A stretch of 64,000 nt of DNA, taken from the NCBI GenBank assembly GCA_029262375.1, contig JAJCZM010000007.1, forward strand, positions 124,001 through 188,000. Reading direction: 5' to 3'. Each line of letters opens with the position of its first letter. The stretch's first letter is position 1. Below the pieces are notes generated by a model, which searched no databases, was not told where the DNA came from, and saw only the letters and a program-made list of their open reading frames with translations. The stretch is from Deltaproteobacteria bacterium. Lineage in GTDB: Bacteria > Desulfobacterota > Binatia > UBA1149 > SPBQ01. Shown here one piece after another: positions 22,613 to 31,222 of the stretch. Made by a program: the position numbers and the translations under genes.

Positions 22613-24991
22613 ATGAGTCACACCGCCGCAGGCCCAAGCTCGCTCTTCCTCGTTGCCGCCGCGCTGTGCGTCGGTATCGGCGCCTGCGGCCAACCCGATC
22701 CGCCGACGCATGTTCCGGTCGCGAGCCAAGCGAAGGTCGTGACGACACCGGCGGCGACGGCGCCGCCGACAGCCGGTCTTGATTCGCACGCCGAGCCAGC
22801 ACAGACAAAGCCGGCGGCCGGCTTCGTGACGTCTCGCGTTTGCGCCGATTGCCACCCCGGCGAGGCAGCGGCGTGGCGTGGGTCCCATCACGACATGGCC
22901 ATGCGCCACGCCGATGCGCAGTCGGTGCGCGGCAACTTCGATGACGCAGAGTTCATGCACAAGGGAGTGGCGTGGCGCTTTAGCCGTCGCGAGAGCGGCT
23001 ATTTCGTCGAAACACAAGACAGCGATGGTGAGGTGCGCGAGTTCGAGGTTCTCTACACATTCGGCGTCGAGCCGCTGCAACAGTATCTCGTTGCACGCGA
23101 CAACGGTGCGCTGCATGCGTTATCGGCAGCCTGGGATTCACGTTCGGCAGCGGACGGCGGCGGACGGTGGTTTTCTCTGCACGCCGACAAAGCCGTCCCC
23201 CCGGACGATGTCATGCACTGGACGGGCCCGTCGCAGAAGTGGAATACGATGTGCGCCGACTGCCACAGCACAGGCTACTCAAAGAAATACGATGCCGAGA
23301 CGCGACGCTACGACAGCAGTTGGTCCGATATCAACGTCGGCTGCGAGGCCTGTCACGGCGCCGGCGAACGCCACGTGGCTTGGGCCGAGCGCTGGGCACG
23401 AAAGGAAGCGACTGCACGTACCGACCCGACGAAAGGTTTGACGAACGATCTGTCATCGGTGCGCCACGACTGGAAGCGACCCGACGATCGCATCGTCGCC
23501 GTTGCCGAGGGCTCGGCTTCCCCGGCCGCCGAGCTCTCAACCTGCGCTCCGTGTCACTCGCTCCGATCGTCCGGCGCAGACCCCACCCACGGCGACACGT
23601 TCCTCGATCGTTACCGCCCCACTTTGCTCGAGGCGGGACGTTACTACGCAGACGGGCAGATCCTCGACGAGGTCTATGTGTGGGGATCGTTCATCCAGAG
23701 CCGAATGCACGCGGCCGGGGTAACCTGCAGCGATTGCCATGACCCACACTCGCTCGAACTGCGCGCATCGGGAGACGGCCTGTGTCTGCAATGTCATTCG
23801 GACGCGCGTTACGCCTCGACCAACCACCATCATCACCAAACGGACGGCGACGGCGCACGCTGCGTGAGCTGCCACATGCCCGCGCGTACGTACATGGTGA
23901 TCGATGCTCGCCGCGACCATAGCTTTCGCGTTCCGCGCCCGGATCTGTCGGTCAAGATCGGCGTACCGAACGCATGCACGGACTGTCACACGGATCGCTC
24001 GGCCGATTGGGCGGCCGAGCAGGTCACTGGATGGCCGAACGCTCGCCGCGTCGGCATGCCGCACTTCGGTGAGCCGCTGGCAAAGGCGCGCAACCGGGTG
24101 CCGGGAGCCGCACGCGATCTGGCCGACGTCGTCGGCAACGTTGCCTTTCCAGCCATCGTGCGTGCCACCGCACTGATAGAATTGTCGCGACTCGATGCGC
24201 AGCGCACGCGCGCAGCGATCGTCAAACACCGTGACGACGACGACCCGCTGGTGCGATTCGCCGCCGCGCAGGCCGGCGACGCACTGCCCCCGAACGTAAG
24301 GCTCGCCGAACTCATGCCGCTCGTCACCGACGCGAGCGCGCTCGTGCGCGGTGAGGCCGGTCGCGCGCTGGCGGGCATCAATTCGACGTCGATCACCGAG
24401 AGCCAACGCGCCGATATCGCACGTGCGATCGCGACCTACGAGGCGTCGCAAACCAGCCGCATCGACGAACCCGACGCCAACGTCAACATCGGATTGCTCC
24501 GGCAAGCACTCGGCGAGACCGACGCAGCCGAGAAGGCATACCGCAACGCAATCGAGACCGGCGCCTACTTCCTACCGGCCTACATCAACCTCGCCGACTT
24601 GTATCGACAAGCCGGCCGCGATCGCGACGGCGAATCGCTACTGCTCGATGCGCTCGAGCGGGCTCCCGACAGCGCCGACGTACACCATGCGCTCGGTCTG
24701 CATCGGGTTCGCGCCCAACGCACCGAAGAAGCTCTCGCTTCTCTCGAGCATGCCGCCCGTCTCGCGCCCGAGAACGTGCGCTACGTCTACGTTTACGCCG
24801 TCGCGTTGGACTCGGTTGGCCGCATCGACGAAGCGCTTCGCGAATTGCGAAACGGCCTGAACCACGCACCGGAAGACCCCACGCTGCTACAAACGCTGAT
24901 TTCTCTGAGCGTGAAAGCCGGCCGCGGCGACGATGCCCGCCGCTACATCGAGCGACTGCGGGCCGTCACGGCGTCTCCCCACGCGCGCTGA
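22613..24991 (+). CDS. Octahaem c-type cytochrome lipoprotein with TPR domain
   Basis: The 792-residue protein starts with a lipoprotein signal (LFLVAAALCVGIGAC, Cys about residue 25). Residues about 76-460 contain eight CxxCH haem sites: CADCH, CADCH, CEACH, CAPCH, CSDCH, CLQCH, CVSCH and CTDCH. Several distal His candidates lie between them, including a NHHHHQ run. Residues about 470-600 are HEAT-like, and from about 610 there are four or five TPR units (NIGLLRQALGETDAAEKAY, ADVHHALGLHRVRAQRTEEA). It should sit in the periplasm or on a membrane face and carry electrons, with the TPR part recruiting a partner. Family members are common in deltaproteobacterial and planctomycete genomes without known function. 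Confidence 0.88.
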   Translation: MSHTAAGPSSLFLVAAALCVGIGACGQPDPPTHVPVASQAKVVTTPAATAPPTAGLDSHAEPAQTKPAAGFVTSRVCADCHPGEAAAWRGSHHDMAMRHADAQSVRGNFDDAEFMHKGVAWRFSRRESGYFVETQDSDGEVREFEVLYTFGVEPLQQYLVARDNGALHALSAAWDSRSAADGGGRWFSLHADKAVPPDDVMHWTGPSQKWNTMCADCHSTGYSKKYDAETRRYDSSWSDINVGCEACHGAGERHVAWAERWARKEATARTDPTKGLTNDLSSVRHDWKRPDDRIVAVAEGSASPAAELSTCAPCHSLRSSGADPTHGDTFLDRYRPTLLEAGRYYADGQILDEVYVWGSFIQSRMHAAGVTCSDCHDPHSLELRASGDGLCLQCHSDARYASTNHHHHQTDGDGARCVSCHMPARTYMVIDARRDHSFRVPRPDLSVKIGVPNACTDCHTDRSADWAAEQVTGWPNARRVGMPHFGEPLAKARNRVPGAARDLADVVGNVAFPAIVRATALIELSRLDAQRTRAAIVKHRDDDDPLVRFAAAQAGDALPPNVRLAELMPLVTDASALVRGEAGRALAGINSTSITESQRADIARAIATYEASQTSRIDEPDANVNIGLLRQALGETDAAEKAYRNAIETGAYFLPAYINLADLYRQAGRDRDGESLLLDALERAPDSADVHHALGLHRVRAQRTEEALASLEHAARLAPENVRYVYVYAVALDSVGRIDEALRELRNGLNHAPEDPTLLQTLISLSVKAGRGDDARRYIERLRAVTASPHAR

Positions 24992-25043
24992 TACGAGCGG
25001 GCGCACGGTGGGATCACGATCCGGATCCTGCTAGAAAGCGGCC

Positions 25044-25271
25044 ATGGACATTTCGATCACCTACTGCGGTCGTTGAAACTACTTGCCTAAGGCCACCAGT
25101 TTGGCGGCCGAAATCTCGGAGAAATTCGCGATCGATTGCACCCTCATCGAAGGGGATAAAGGGATCTTCGACGTCGTCGTGGACGGCTCGATGATCTTCT
25201 CGAAGTTCGACGTAGATCGCTTCCCCGACGACGGCGAGATCGAACAGGCCCTTTCCGCACTGGCCAAATAG
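25044..25271 (+). CDS. SelW/Rdx-family selenoprotein with in-frame UGA (CGRU)
   Basis: Read from ATG 25044 the frame gives MDISITYCGR, then TGA (25074-25076), then NYLPKATSLAAEISEKF and the rest to a TAG stop, 75 residues in all. This is the complete Rdx fold of the SelT/SelW/SelH family: strand, C-x-x-U redox motif, the helix beginning NYxPKAxxLA, and a closing RFPDDGEIEQAL helix. With Sec at residue 11 the motif is CGRU, as in known SelW proteins, which are small thiol oxidoreductases of the cytosol. A bSECIS-like hairpin lies 14-33 nt after the UGA. Normal gene calling would start downstream of the UGA and lose the active site. I am sure of the family; Sec insertion needs SelA-D/tRNA-Sec, which lie outside this window. 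Confidence 0.88.
25074..25076 (+). other. In-frame UGA, predicted selenocysteine codon (Sec11)
   Basis: The TGA follows TGC-GGT-CGT (Cys-Gly-Arg) and precedes AAC-TAC-TTG. It stands exactly where the family has Cys or Sec. Confidence 0.85.
25091..25109 (+). promoter_or_regulatory. Candidate bSECIS hairpin of the SelW gene
   Basis: GGCCACCAGTTTGGCGGCC folds as GGCC-A-CCA / TGG-C-GGCC, seven pairs with one A-C mismatch, and a GTT loop whose first base is G. The loop begins 22 nt after the UGA. Published bacterial SECIS models ask for a G early in the apical loop at about 16-37 nt. Confidence 0.6.
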
Positions 25272-25334
25272 CCACATGCCGGCCGCTCGTCGAGCCGTTG
25301 CCGCCGCAAGCCGAGTAGGCTAATTCAGTTCGCC

Positions 25335-25553
25335 ATGGAAATCGTCAAGAAGACCTCAGAGCACACCATCGTGAAGAAGCGCTCCGGCCGGTACGGCGTG
25401 CGCACCGCGAAGGGCGCGTGGATCAACGGCGACGACAAGCTCTCCGTTCTCTCGGAAGCCGGCCTCGTCACAAAGCCCACAAAGAAGGCCCCACCGCCCG
25501 AAGAGCCCGCGGCCGAAGCACCCGCAGCCGAAGAAACGGCCCCCGAGGAATAG
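25335..25553 (+). CDS. Small conserved-looking hypothetical protein with acidic Ala/Pro tail
   Basis: The 72-residue protein has a compact basic N-half (MEIVKKTSEHTIVKKRSGRY then GVRTAKGAWINGDDKLSVL). Its tail from residue 47 is made of Pro, Ala and Glu (KAPPPEEPAAEAPAAEE). The N-half resembles short uncharacterised proteobacterial proteins with a KKRSxRYxVR...WINGDxK pattern, which I recall but cannot name. It is 63 bp after the SelW-like gene on the same strand. Its stop codon is part of the following hairpin. The role is unknown. Confidence 0.65.
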   Translation: MEIVKKTSEHTIVKKRSGRYGVRTAKGAWINGDDKLSVLSEAGLVTKPTKKAPPPEEPAAEAPAAEETAPEE

Positions 25554-25567
25554 CCTTCGGCTATTCC
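25547..25567 (+). terminator. Perfect 9-bp hairpin overlapping the stop codon
   Basis: GGAATAGCC (25547-25555) pairs with GGCTATTCC (25559-25567) around TTC. The stop TAG of the small gene is inside the left arm. A third copy of GGAATAGCC at 25604-25612 could pair with the same right arm. Confidence 0.6.
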
Positions 25568-25617
25568 GGTACAATGGCCGAGCCGCAGGCTAGGCCGTTC
25601 CACGGAATAGCCTATCC

Positions 25618-25631
25618 GCGGCCTAGGCCGC
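25618..25631 (-). terminator. Perfect palindrome over the stop of the molybdoenzyme gene
   Basis: GCGGCCTAGGCCGC is a perfect 14-bp palindrome containing the TAG stop (25623-25625, minus strand). It may act as a terminator or pause element for the convergent genes, or as a protein site. Confidence 0.4.
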
Positions 25632-27857
25632 GCGAATCACGACGGGGATACCGTTGACCGCCTGATTCCCCGAGATCTCGTCGACGAACGTTCCGGGCGC
25701 GAGCAGATTGTTGTTCACGCCCGGATGTTCGCGCGCGACCGCGACGCGAATTCCCGGCCTATCGTGGCCCCAGCCGTGCGGCAGACTCACCACTCCCGGC
25801 GTCATCTCATCACTGACTTCTACCGGCACGACGATGACGCCGGCCTCCGAGCGAACCTCGGCCTTCGCCCCGTCTCGCACGCCGCAACGAGAAGCATCGT
25901 CGGGATGTACCAACAGCGTGCAGCGGTCGCGCCCGCTGACGAGCGACGGCACGTTATGCATCCACGAGTTGTTCGACCGCACGTGTCTACGGCTCACCAA
26001 CAGAAGATCCGACTCCTTGCGCCCGACGCGTTTTTGTAGTCGCCCGAGATCGGCAGTGATGTAGGGCGGCGCAAGCTCGACCTTGCCCGACGGCGTCTTC
26101 AACACTTCAGCGAGGCGCGGGATCATCGGCCCCATGTGTATACCGTGCGGTGCCGCCTCGAAGTCGGCCAGCGTGAGCCCATCGGGCTTCGCGCCGAAAT
26201 GATCGCCGAACGGACCGGTGCGAATTTGGAAATCCAGAATACGCAGCGGCCCGCCTTCTTCGCGGCACTCGGGAATGATCTCGCGCGCATCGCGCCCTTC
26301 TAGCGCGAAGCCCGGCATCTGTGTGAGCGCGTCCACCAGGCCGTGAAAGAACAAGTCATCGAGCCCGTCGACGTCGATCTCGTCGGGGCTCTGCCCCATG
26401 CAGAATCCGGCCAACATCAGCAAGATCTGCCATTCCTGTGGCCGATCGGTATCGGGGAACACCGGCGGCGAGTAGTTGCCGGCGCTTCCAACCGCCCAGC
26501 TCCAGATGATGTCGTCATAGTGCGGGATCTCGAGCGCCGACATCCCCGGCAAGATCACGTCGGCATGCGTACTGGTTTCGTTGATCCAATTGTCGACCGA
26601 GATGAGACAGTCGAGCATCGGCAACGCATCGTGAAGTTTGCCGGCATCCGGTGCGCTGATCGCCGGATTGCCGGCGATCGTAAGCAGTCCCTTCAGTTGG
26701 CCTTTGCCCGGCGTGGCGATCTCTTCGGCCATGCACGAGACCGGAAACTGACCGAAGACCTCGGGGGCACCGCGCACGCGACTCTTCCAGCGCCCGAATT
26801 CGAAGCCATCCGTATACTCCGGATTAGGCAACATCGTGATCGACCAGGCAATCGGGTTGGCAAACATCGAACCGCCTTCGCGGTCGAGATTCCCCGTCAG
26901 CACGTTCAATACGTCTACGAGCCACGAGGCCAACGTACCGAACTCCTGATTGCAGGTGCCGATGCGTCCGTAGACTGCGCCGCGCTCGGCGGCAGCCAGC
27001 TCGCGAGCCAGCAGCCGAATACGATCGGCCGGCACCGCGCAGGTAGCGGCGACGAACTCAGGCGTAAACGGCTTGCACAGTTTCTCGACGTCATCGAGAC
27101 CGTTGACCTTCGCTTCGAGATGCGCGAGCGACACCAGGTTCTCTTCGAACAACACGTTCACCATCGCCATCAACAGCGCGGCATCGGTCCCCGGTCGAAT
27201 GGGCAACCACTCGTCGGCGTACTTCACGGTGCCGGTACGACGCGGGTCCACCACAACGACCTTCCCGCCTCGCCTACCGATCTCGCGCAGGCGGCCGCAC
27301 ACGTCCGGTGCCGCGAGCAGACTGCCCTGCGACGCGTGCGGATTGGCGCCGATCATCATGACGAAGTCGGCACGATCGAGATCGACGGTGGGAATCGTCC
27401 ACATGCCACCGAACATGAGTGCTGCCGATACGTTCTTCGGCCATTGATCGACGGTCCCGGCCGAATAACCGACGGTAATCCCCGACATCGCCGTGAGCGG
27501 CGCGACGTATTTCGCCAGCGAGATATTGTGTGCGATCGGGTTTCCGTAGTAGATCGCCAACGCATCCATGCCGTGGGTATCGATCACGCCGCGGATCTTA
27601 TCGTGCGCGACCCGCAGCGCTTCGTCCCAACTCACCTCGACGAACTCGCCGTCGCGCTTGACCACGGGTGCGCGCAGTCGGTCAGGGTCTTCGTGCATGT
27701 AACCGAGCGTCGTGCCTTTCGGACAGATGTAGCCCTTGCTCCAGACGTCGTCGTCGTCGGGACGAATGCGCGTGACGCGATCGTTCTCGACGGTCACTTC
27801 CAGGCCGCACATGGCTTCGCAGAGCGGGCAGGTTCGATAGTGCGTGGTTTCGCTCAT
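25623..27857 (-). CDS. Molybdopterin-dependent oxidoreductase (DMSO-reductase superfamily)
   Basis: The 744-residue enzyme starts at ATG 27857 (MSETTHYRTCPLCEAMCGLE). The N-terminal 4Fe-4S motif CPLCEAMC continues to GYICPKG. Then come the bis-MGD domains (IMMIGANPH-type segment FVMMIGANPHASQG near residue 175, VVVVDPRRTGTVKYAD, GNPAISAPDAG) and the C-terminal cap domain (LLVSRRHVRSNNSWMHN). There is no Tat signal, so it is cytoplasmic. The expected Mo-ligand region reads GYSAGTVDQWPK, without a clear Cys or Sec. From memory this is like the mycobacterial Rv0197 group, whose reaction is unknown. It is the last gene of a five-gene minus-strand cluster. Confidence 0.87.
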   Translation of the reverse strand: MSETTHYRTCPLCEAMCGLEVTVENDRVTRIRPDDDDVWSKGYICPKGTTLGYMHEDPDRLRAPVVKRDGEFVEVSWDEALRVAHDKIRGVIDTHGMDALAIYYGNPIAHNISLAKYVAPLTAMSGITVGYSAGTVDQWPKNVSAALMFGGMWTIPTVDLDRADFVMMIGANPHASQGSLLAAPDVCGRLREIGRRGGKVVVVDPRRTGTVKYADEWLPIRPGTDAALLMAMVNVLFEENLVSLAHLEAKVNGLDDVEKLCKPFTPEFVAATCAVPADRIRLLARELAAAERGAVYGRIGTCNQEFGTLASWLVDVLNVLTGNLDREGGSMFANPIAWSITMLPNPEYTDGFEFGRWKSRVRGAPEVFGQFPVSCMAEEIATPGKGQLKGLLTIAGNPAISAPDAGKLHDALPMLDCLISVDNWINETSTHADVILPGMSALEIPHYDDIIWSWAVGSAGNYSPPVFPDTDRPQEWQILLMLAGFCMGQSPDEIDVDGLDDLFFHGLVDALTQMPGFALEGRDAREIIPECREEGGPLRILDFQIRTGPFGDHFGAKPDGLTLADFEAAPHGIHMGPMIPRLAEVLKTPSGKVELAPPYITADLGRLQKRVGRKESDLLLVSRRHVRSNNSWMHNVPSLVSGRDRCTLLVHPDDASRCGVRDGAKAEVRSEAGVIVVPVEVSDEMTPGVVSLPHGWGHDRPGIRVAVAREHPGVNNNLLAPGTFVDEISGNQAVNGIPVVIRAA

Positions 27858-27888
27858 TCGGCTTCTTCCTGGAATCTCTCTGTGGGAA

Positions 27889-28569
27889 CTACGGCGCGTC
27901 GGGGTCCCAATCGACACTCGAAGTGAAATAGACGGACAGGCTGCGGTCCACGAAATGACGTTCGTCGGCCTGCGCCGCCGCGCCGGCATCGTCTTGCACG
28001 ACGGCCGCGATGAACTCTTCTATCGAAGGCAGATGCAGCTCGGACACGCTGTCGACACCGCAAACACCGAATCCACTGGCGACGCTCAATTGCCGCGATG
28101 CCGACGGATCTACATAGAACTGCACGTAGCCGAGAATGCCCGGCGTCCTCACGCCGAACTGCGAGTGCACGTCTCGATAGCGCGTTGTGTAAGCCGCGTG
28201 ATCGTACTCCGCGTTGCGCCGCATCAGATACTGGTAGCGGACCGGCGCACGCGCACATTCGACGAACGCACGATCTTCACCCACCAACGCCGTCGACAGA
28301 TCGGCGTGAACGAGTCGGCCAAGACGCGCGCCGAAACCTTCGAGCGGAGCGCTCACGCGGGCCGACTCGCTACCGCGCACTTCGATCGTCGCCGAAATGT
28401 TGCTGCGTTTGCCCAACGGATCGTCGTCGAAGGCCGTCAGGAGATTCACTTGCGTGACACCGTCACGCTTGTCGGCACGTAGTCGCGCGACTTCGTCGCG
28501 CAGTACCCCCGCGAGCTCGGCCTGCGCCTTGTGGCGTCCAACGATATGTACCAGCGCCTTGTGCGACAA
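27889..28569 (-). CDS. EthD-like dimeric alpha/beta-barrel protein
   Basis: The 226-residue protein has a C-half that reads like an EthD domain: PVRYQYLMRRNAEYDHAAYT, then RYRDVHSQFGVRTPGILGYVQ, then LPSIEEFIAAVV and a DERHFVD segment. The N-half (ALVHIVGRHKAQAEL to SATIEVRG) may be a second, diverged copy. EthD-type proteins are small ferredoxin-like folds found beside oxidative degradation enzymes. I use TTG 28569 as the start because GAGGGGGG lies just upstream; a GTG at 28599 would overlap the preceding gene. It lies 20 bp after the DUF1214-like gene and 31 bp before the molybdoenzyme gene. Confidence 0.68.
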   Translation of the reverse strand: MSHKALVHIVGRHKAQAELAGVLRDEVARLRADKRDGVTQVNLLTAFDDDPLGKRSNISATIEVRGSESARVSAPLEGFGARLGRLVHADLSTALVGEDRAFVECARAPVRYQYLMRRNAEYDHAAYTTRYRDVHSQFGVRTPGILGYVQFYVDPSASRQLSVASGFGVCGVDSVSELHLPSIEEFIAAVVQDDAGAAAQADERHFVDRSLSVYFTSSVDWDPDAP

Positions 28570-28588
28570 TGCTTCGTCCCCCCTCGCG

Positions 28589-30019
28589 TCAGAACGCACG
28601 ATAGCGCCGCTTGACGTGCTCTTGGCGTGCCGCAACCACGGCCGCACGCTCGCTCGGGGTCGTGCGTTTCGTGTCCGCGGGCAGATGCCGATCGATGTCT
28701 TCGAACGCGACCTTGACCGCTTCGATGGTAGGCCATCGCTCGGTGGGCGGGGTCGTCGAGTACGCCCAGCGCGGCGACATGAAACCCTCGCGATGACCCG
28801 TGGTATCGAGCCAATTCGCAACACCGGGATCACGATGCGCAATCACCCAACGTATGGCACCGTCGTCATCGCGCGCAGCCTGAAACCCGTTGAGACTCGA
28901 CTGATGATTCGCGTAGTCGAGCGACTCCCCCCAGAGGTTCGACATGGAGAAGCCGATGTAATCCGGCTCGATGTCGAACCGCGACACGACGACCAGCGCC
29001 TCATCGGGTTCGAGTTCAAACACGCCGCCTGCGTAAATATTACTGCTCTGACCGCCGCCGGTCGCCGCCGACGCAGCGTTCGGTTTGTTGAACTTATTGC
29101 GTGGCATGAAGCGTTCGCCGTCGCTTCCATCGAGCTTGCCGTAGGTTTCAAGCAACACCGTGTAGAACTCATTCCAGAAGTGCATTTGCCCGCGCACGAT
29201 CTCGCCGGTGCGTTGCAACTGCGCAGCCGCCGACGACGCGTCGTACGGCACGGGCTGCTCTCCTTCCTTACCCAACTGCGTGAGCGTGAGATGGACAGGC
29301 CGCTCGCGCTCCCAATCGTAGAACAATTGTCGCCCGCTCACGTAGCAGGCGTAGCGGTCGATGCGGTCGTCGCCTGAGTCCGGGTGCGCCCGTGCGTTGC
29401 GGCGCAGCGTTGCGATGAAGTTGCCTGCGTGCCCCGCGGGGCGTTCGGGCGCCAGCAGGATCTCGAACGAGCCGTCGTCGGCTACTTCGAGCTCCGCGGT
29501 ATCGAGGCGACCCGTCGCGGCTTTCACTCCTGGACGCAGCTCTGCGAGGCTACCGGTATCGCCGGCGACGCAGCCGTCGGTTACCTCGAAGATGAGATAC
29601 TGCGGTGCTAGCAGCCCCGTGGTCGGTCGGGCCCCGCCCCGCCAGTGCGCGTGAGCATGTGCCGTGCCACGTAGTACGTAATGCTCTCTTCCATCGAGCG
29701 GCGCCATGAAGTAGACGGCGTCCGCGTTCTCGATCGTGCCCTTGTTGATCAGCTGGAGGGCGTTGCGGAACACTGGGAAGTCTGGATCTTCGAAGAACCC
29801 TCGCTCGATCGAACTATGTAGAAAGCCCATCAAGTATCGATAGCCTTCGGCCAAATTGCGCGCGTTGGGCGGCGCCGGCATGAGCGCAGGGTCATCGATT
29901 GCATCACGTGCTATCTCGAGTTGAGCGATCATCGCATCCCACGCGGCGCGCAGTTCATCTCGTGTTTTTGTATCGTTGGTGTCGTTGGTCTTGGCGGTAT
30001 CGGCGGCGTCGTTGCCCAT
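28589..30019 (-). CDS. DUF1214-like protein
   Basis: The 476-residue protein has no signal peptide. It contains a helical lead (ARNLAEGYRYLMGFLHSSIE) and long beta-rich segments (YVLRGTAHAHAHWRG, FEILLAPERPAGHAGNFIA). Around residue 415 WLDTTGHREGFMSPRWAYS occurs, a form typical of DUF1214/DUF1254-type proteins. No catalytic motif is known to me. Its ATG overlaps the stop of the sulfotransferase gene (ATGATG context at 30017-30021), so the two are translationally coupled. The steady association with a sulfotransferase and a SDR suggests a role in modifying a lipid or sterol-like compound; this is inference. Confidence 0.7.
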   Translation of the reverse strand: MGNDAADTAKTNDTNDTKTRDELRAAWDAMIAQLEIARDAIDDPALMPAPPNARNLAEGYRYLMGFLHSSIERGFFEDPDFPVFRNALQLINKGTIENADAVYFMAPLDGREHYVLRGTAHAHAHWRGGARPTTGLLAPQYLIFEVTDGCVAGDTGSLAELRPGVKAATGRLDTAELEVADDGSFEILLAPERPAGHAGNFIATLRRNARAHPDSGDDRIDRYACYVSGRQLFYDWERERPVHLTLTQLGKEGEQPVPYDASSAAAQLQRTGEIVRGQMHFWNEFYTVLLETYGKLDGSDGERFMPRNKFNKPNAASAATGGGQSSNIYAGGVFELEPDEALVVVSRFDIEPDYIGFSMSNLWGESLDYANHQSSLNGFQAARDDDGAIRWVIAHRDPGVANWLDTTGHREGFMSPRWAYSTTPPTERWPTIEAVKVAFEDIDRHLPADTKRTTPSERAAVVAARQEHVKRRYRAF

Positions 30020-31203
30020 CAGATCTCTCCCGGCTCCGGCGCTTGCGGCGCGCCGGAGTCATCGGCCCGCGGTTCGTCCCAGCCGAAGCGCTCGAACAAT
30101 GCGGGCAGCTCGGTGCGGATCGCGTCTTCCTCGAGCCCGAATTCCTCCAGGCTGTACGAATGGGTCGATGTGTGTTTGCGGGCGCGCTTCTCTTTCTCGG
30201 CCAACGTTTCTCGATACGCGTCGCCTAGCGAGAACCCGAGCTGATCGTAAATGTTCTCGATCGTCGCGGCGGGGTCCGACGTGAGATCACGGTAGTCTAC
30301 GATCGCACTAGGCGTTTCCGGGTGACGGGCAAGAACCTCTAACGGATACGTGTATGTGTGAAACGATTGGTCCGCGAGAAAATTGAGACACTTGTTCACG
30401 CGCTCAGGATCCCAGCGCAGTCGCCGCCAGCCGCTGCTCACGAGTTTGAGCAAACTGGGGATCGTCTCGTACGGATTGCGAACCGGTACGACGATGCGTG
30501 CGTCGGGGAATTCATCGATCAGCGCCTGCACGCGACCGGCGAAGATCGGGTTCTTGCTGAGATGGATCTTGTCGCCGCCGTTGAGATAGAGCTGCCGCTT
30601 GATGCAATCGCGATAAAAGCGCATCAATCGACGACGACGACGCTCGGGCCATTCGTCGACATAGTAAAAATCGAGATCGCCCATGTAGGGCATCTTCGTG
30701 ATCCAAAACCCCGACGCACACGAGTAGTAAAAAACGAGGTCGTCTTCCTCAGGGATCGTCAATCCCATCTCGTGGATCCCCTTCATGCGCGCGTAGCGTT
30801 TCGTTTCCCAAGCGGCAACGCGACGAGCGAGAGCCCCGCCGAATGCAAATCGGTCAAGCTTGGCAACGCCGCGGATGATCTTCTTTTGCAGCAGCGACGG
30901 GAAGTAAAGCTCGTACATCAGGAACGAGCTGAAGCGCCCTTCATCTTCGCTCATCAATCGGTGCACGAGCGTCGTACCGCTGCGCGCGTGACCGACGACG
31001 AAGACCGGTGTCGTGATCTCTATCTTGCGAAGCCCGGGGAACAGCAGCGCATCGAGAAAGAAGCAGATCGCGTGAAATGTGGATACGAACGGGACGACCA
31101 GGAACAGCACCGCCAAATAGTAGCGACGCGCCATCGGGTTTTTCTCGTTCCACGCCAAACGAATCATTCGGGCGTAGTTGGCAAAATCGAAGTGGAAAAA
31201 CAT
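30019..31203 (-). CDS. Sulfotransferase family protein
   Basis: The 394-residue protein carries the PAPS 5'-phosphosulfate loop in VFVVGHARSGTTLVHRLM near residue 67. The 3'-phosphate-binding region is in ARIVVPVRNPYETIPSLL near residue 237. A hydrophobic segment near residue 30 (YYLAVLFLVVPFVSTFHAI) probably ties it to the membrane. Family members move sulfate from PAPS to a hydroxyl or amine of a small molecule, lipid or carbohydrate. The gene begins 20 bp after the SDR gene and overlaps the next gene by one base. The acceptor is unknown. Confidence 0.85.
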   Translation of the reverse strand: MFFHFDFANYARMIRLAWNEKNPMARRYYLAVLFLVVPFVSTFHAICFFLDALLFPGLRKIEITTPVFVVGHARSGTTLVHRLMSEDEGRFSSFLMYELYFPSLLQKKIIRGVAKLDRFAFGGALARRVAAWETKRYARMKGIHEMGLTIPEEDDLVFYYSCASGFWITKMPYMGDLDFYYVDEWPERRRRRLMRFYRDCIKRQLYLNGGDKIHLSKNPIFAGRVQALIDEFPDARIVVPVRNPYETIPSLLKLVSSGWRRLRWDPERVNKCLNFLADQSFHTYTYPLEVLARHPETPSAIVDYRDLTSDPAATIENIYDQLGFSLGDAYRETLAEKEKRARKHTSTHSYSLEEFGLEEDAIRTELPALFERFGWDEPRADDSGAPQAPEPGEI

Positions 31204-31222
31204 GTGAAATACTCGCGCGCGG

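Noticed and set aside
25083..25271. 62-residue gene starting at the TTG after the UGA
   Set aside because: It would lose the redox motif and first strand of the Rdx fold; the in-frame ATG at 25044 with Sec explains the sequence better.
25874..27857. Possible Sec codon in the molybdoenzyme, as in formate dehydrogenase
   Set aside because: No in-frame TGA occurs; the Mo-ligand region reads GYSAGTVDQ.
26343..27926. 527-codon open frame on the plus strand
   Set aside because: It lies fully opposite the molybdoenzyme gene, whose motifs are certain; the product is His/Arg-rich without domains, a usual high-GC artefact.
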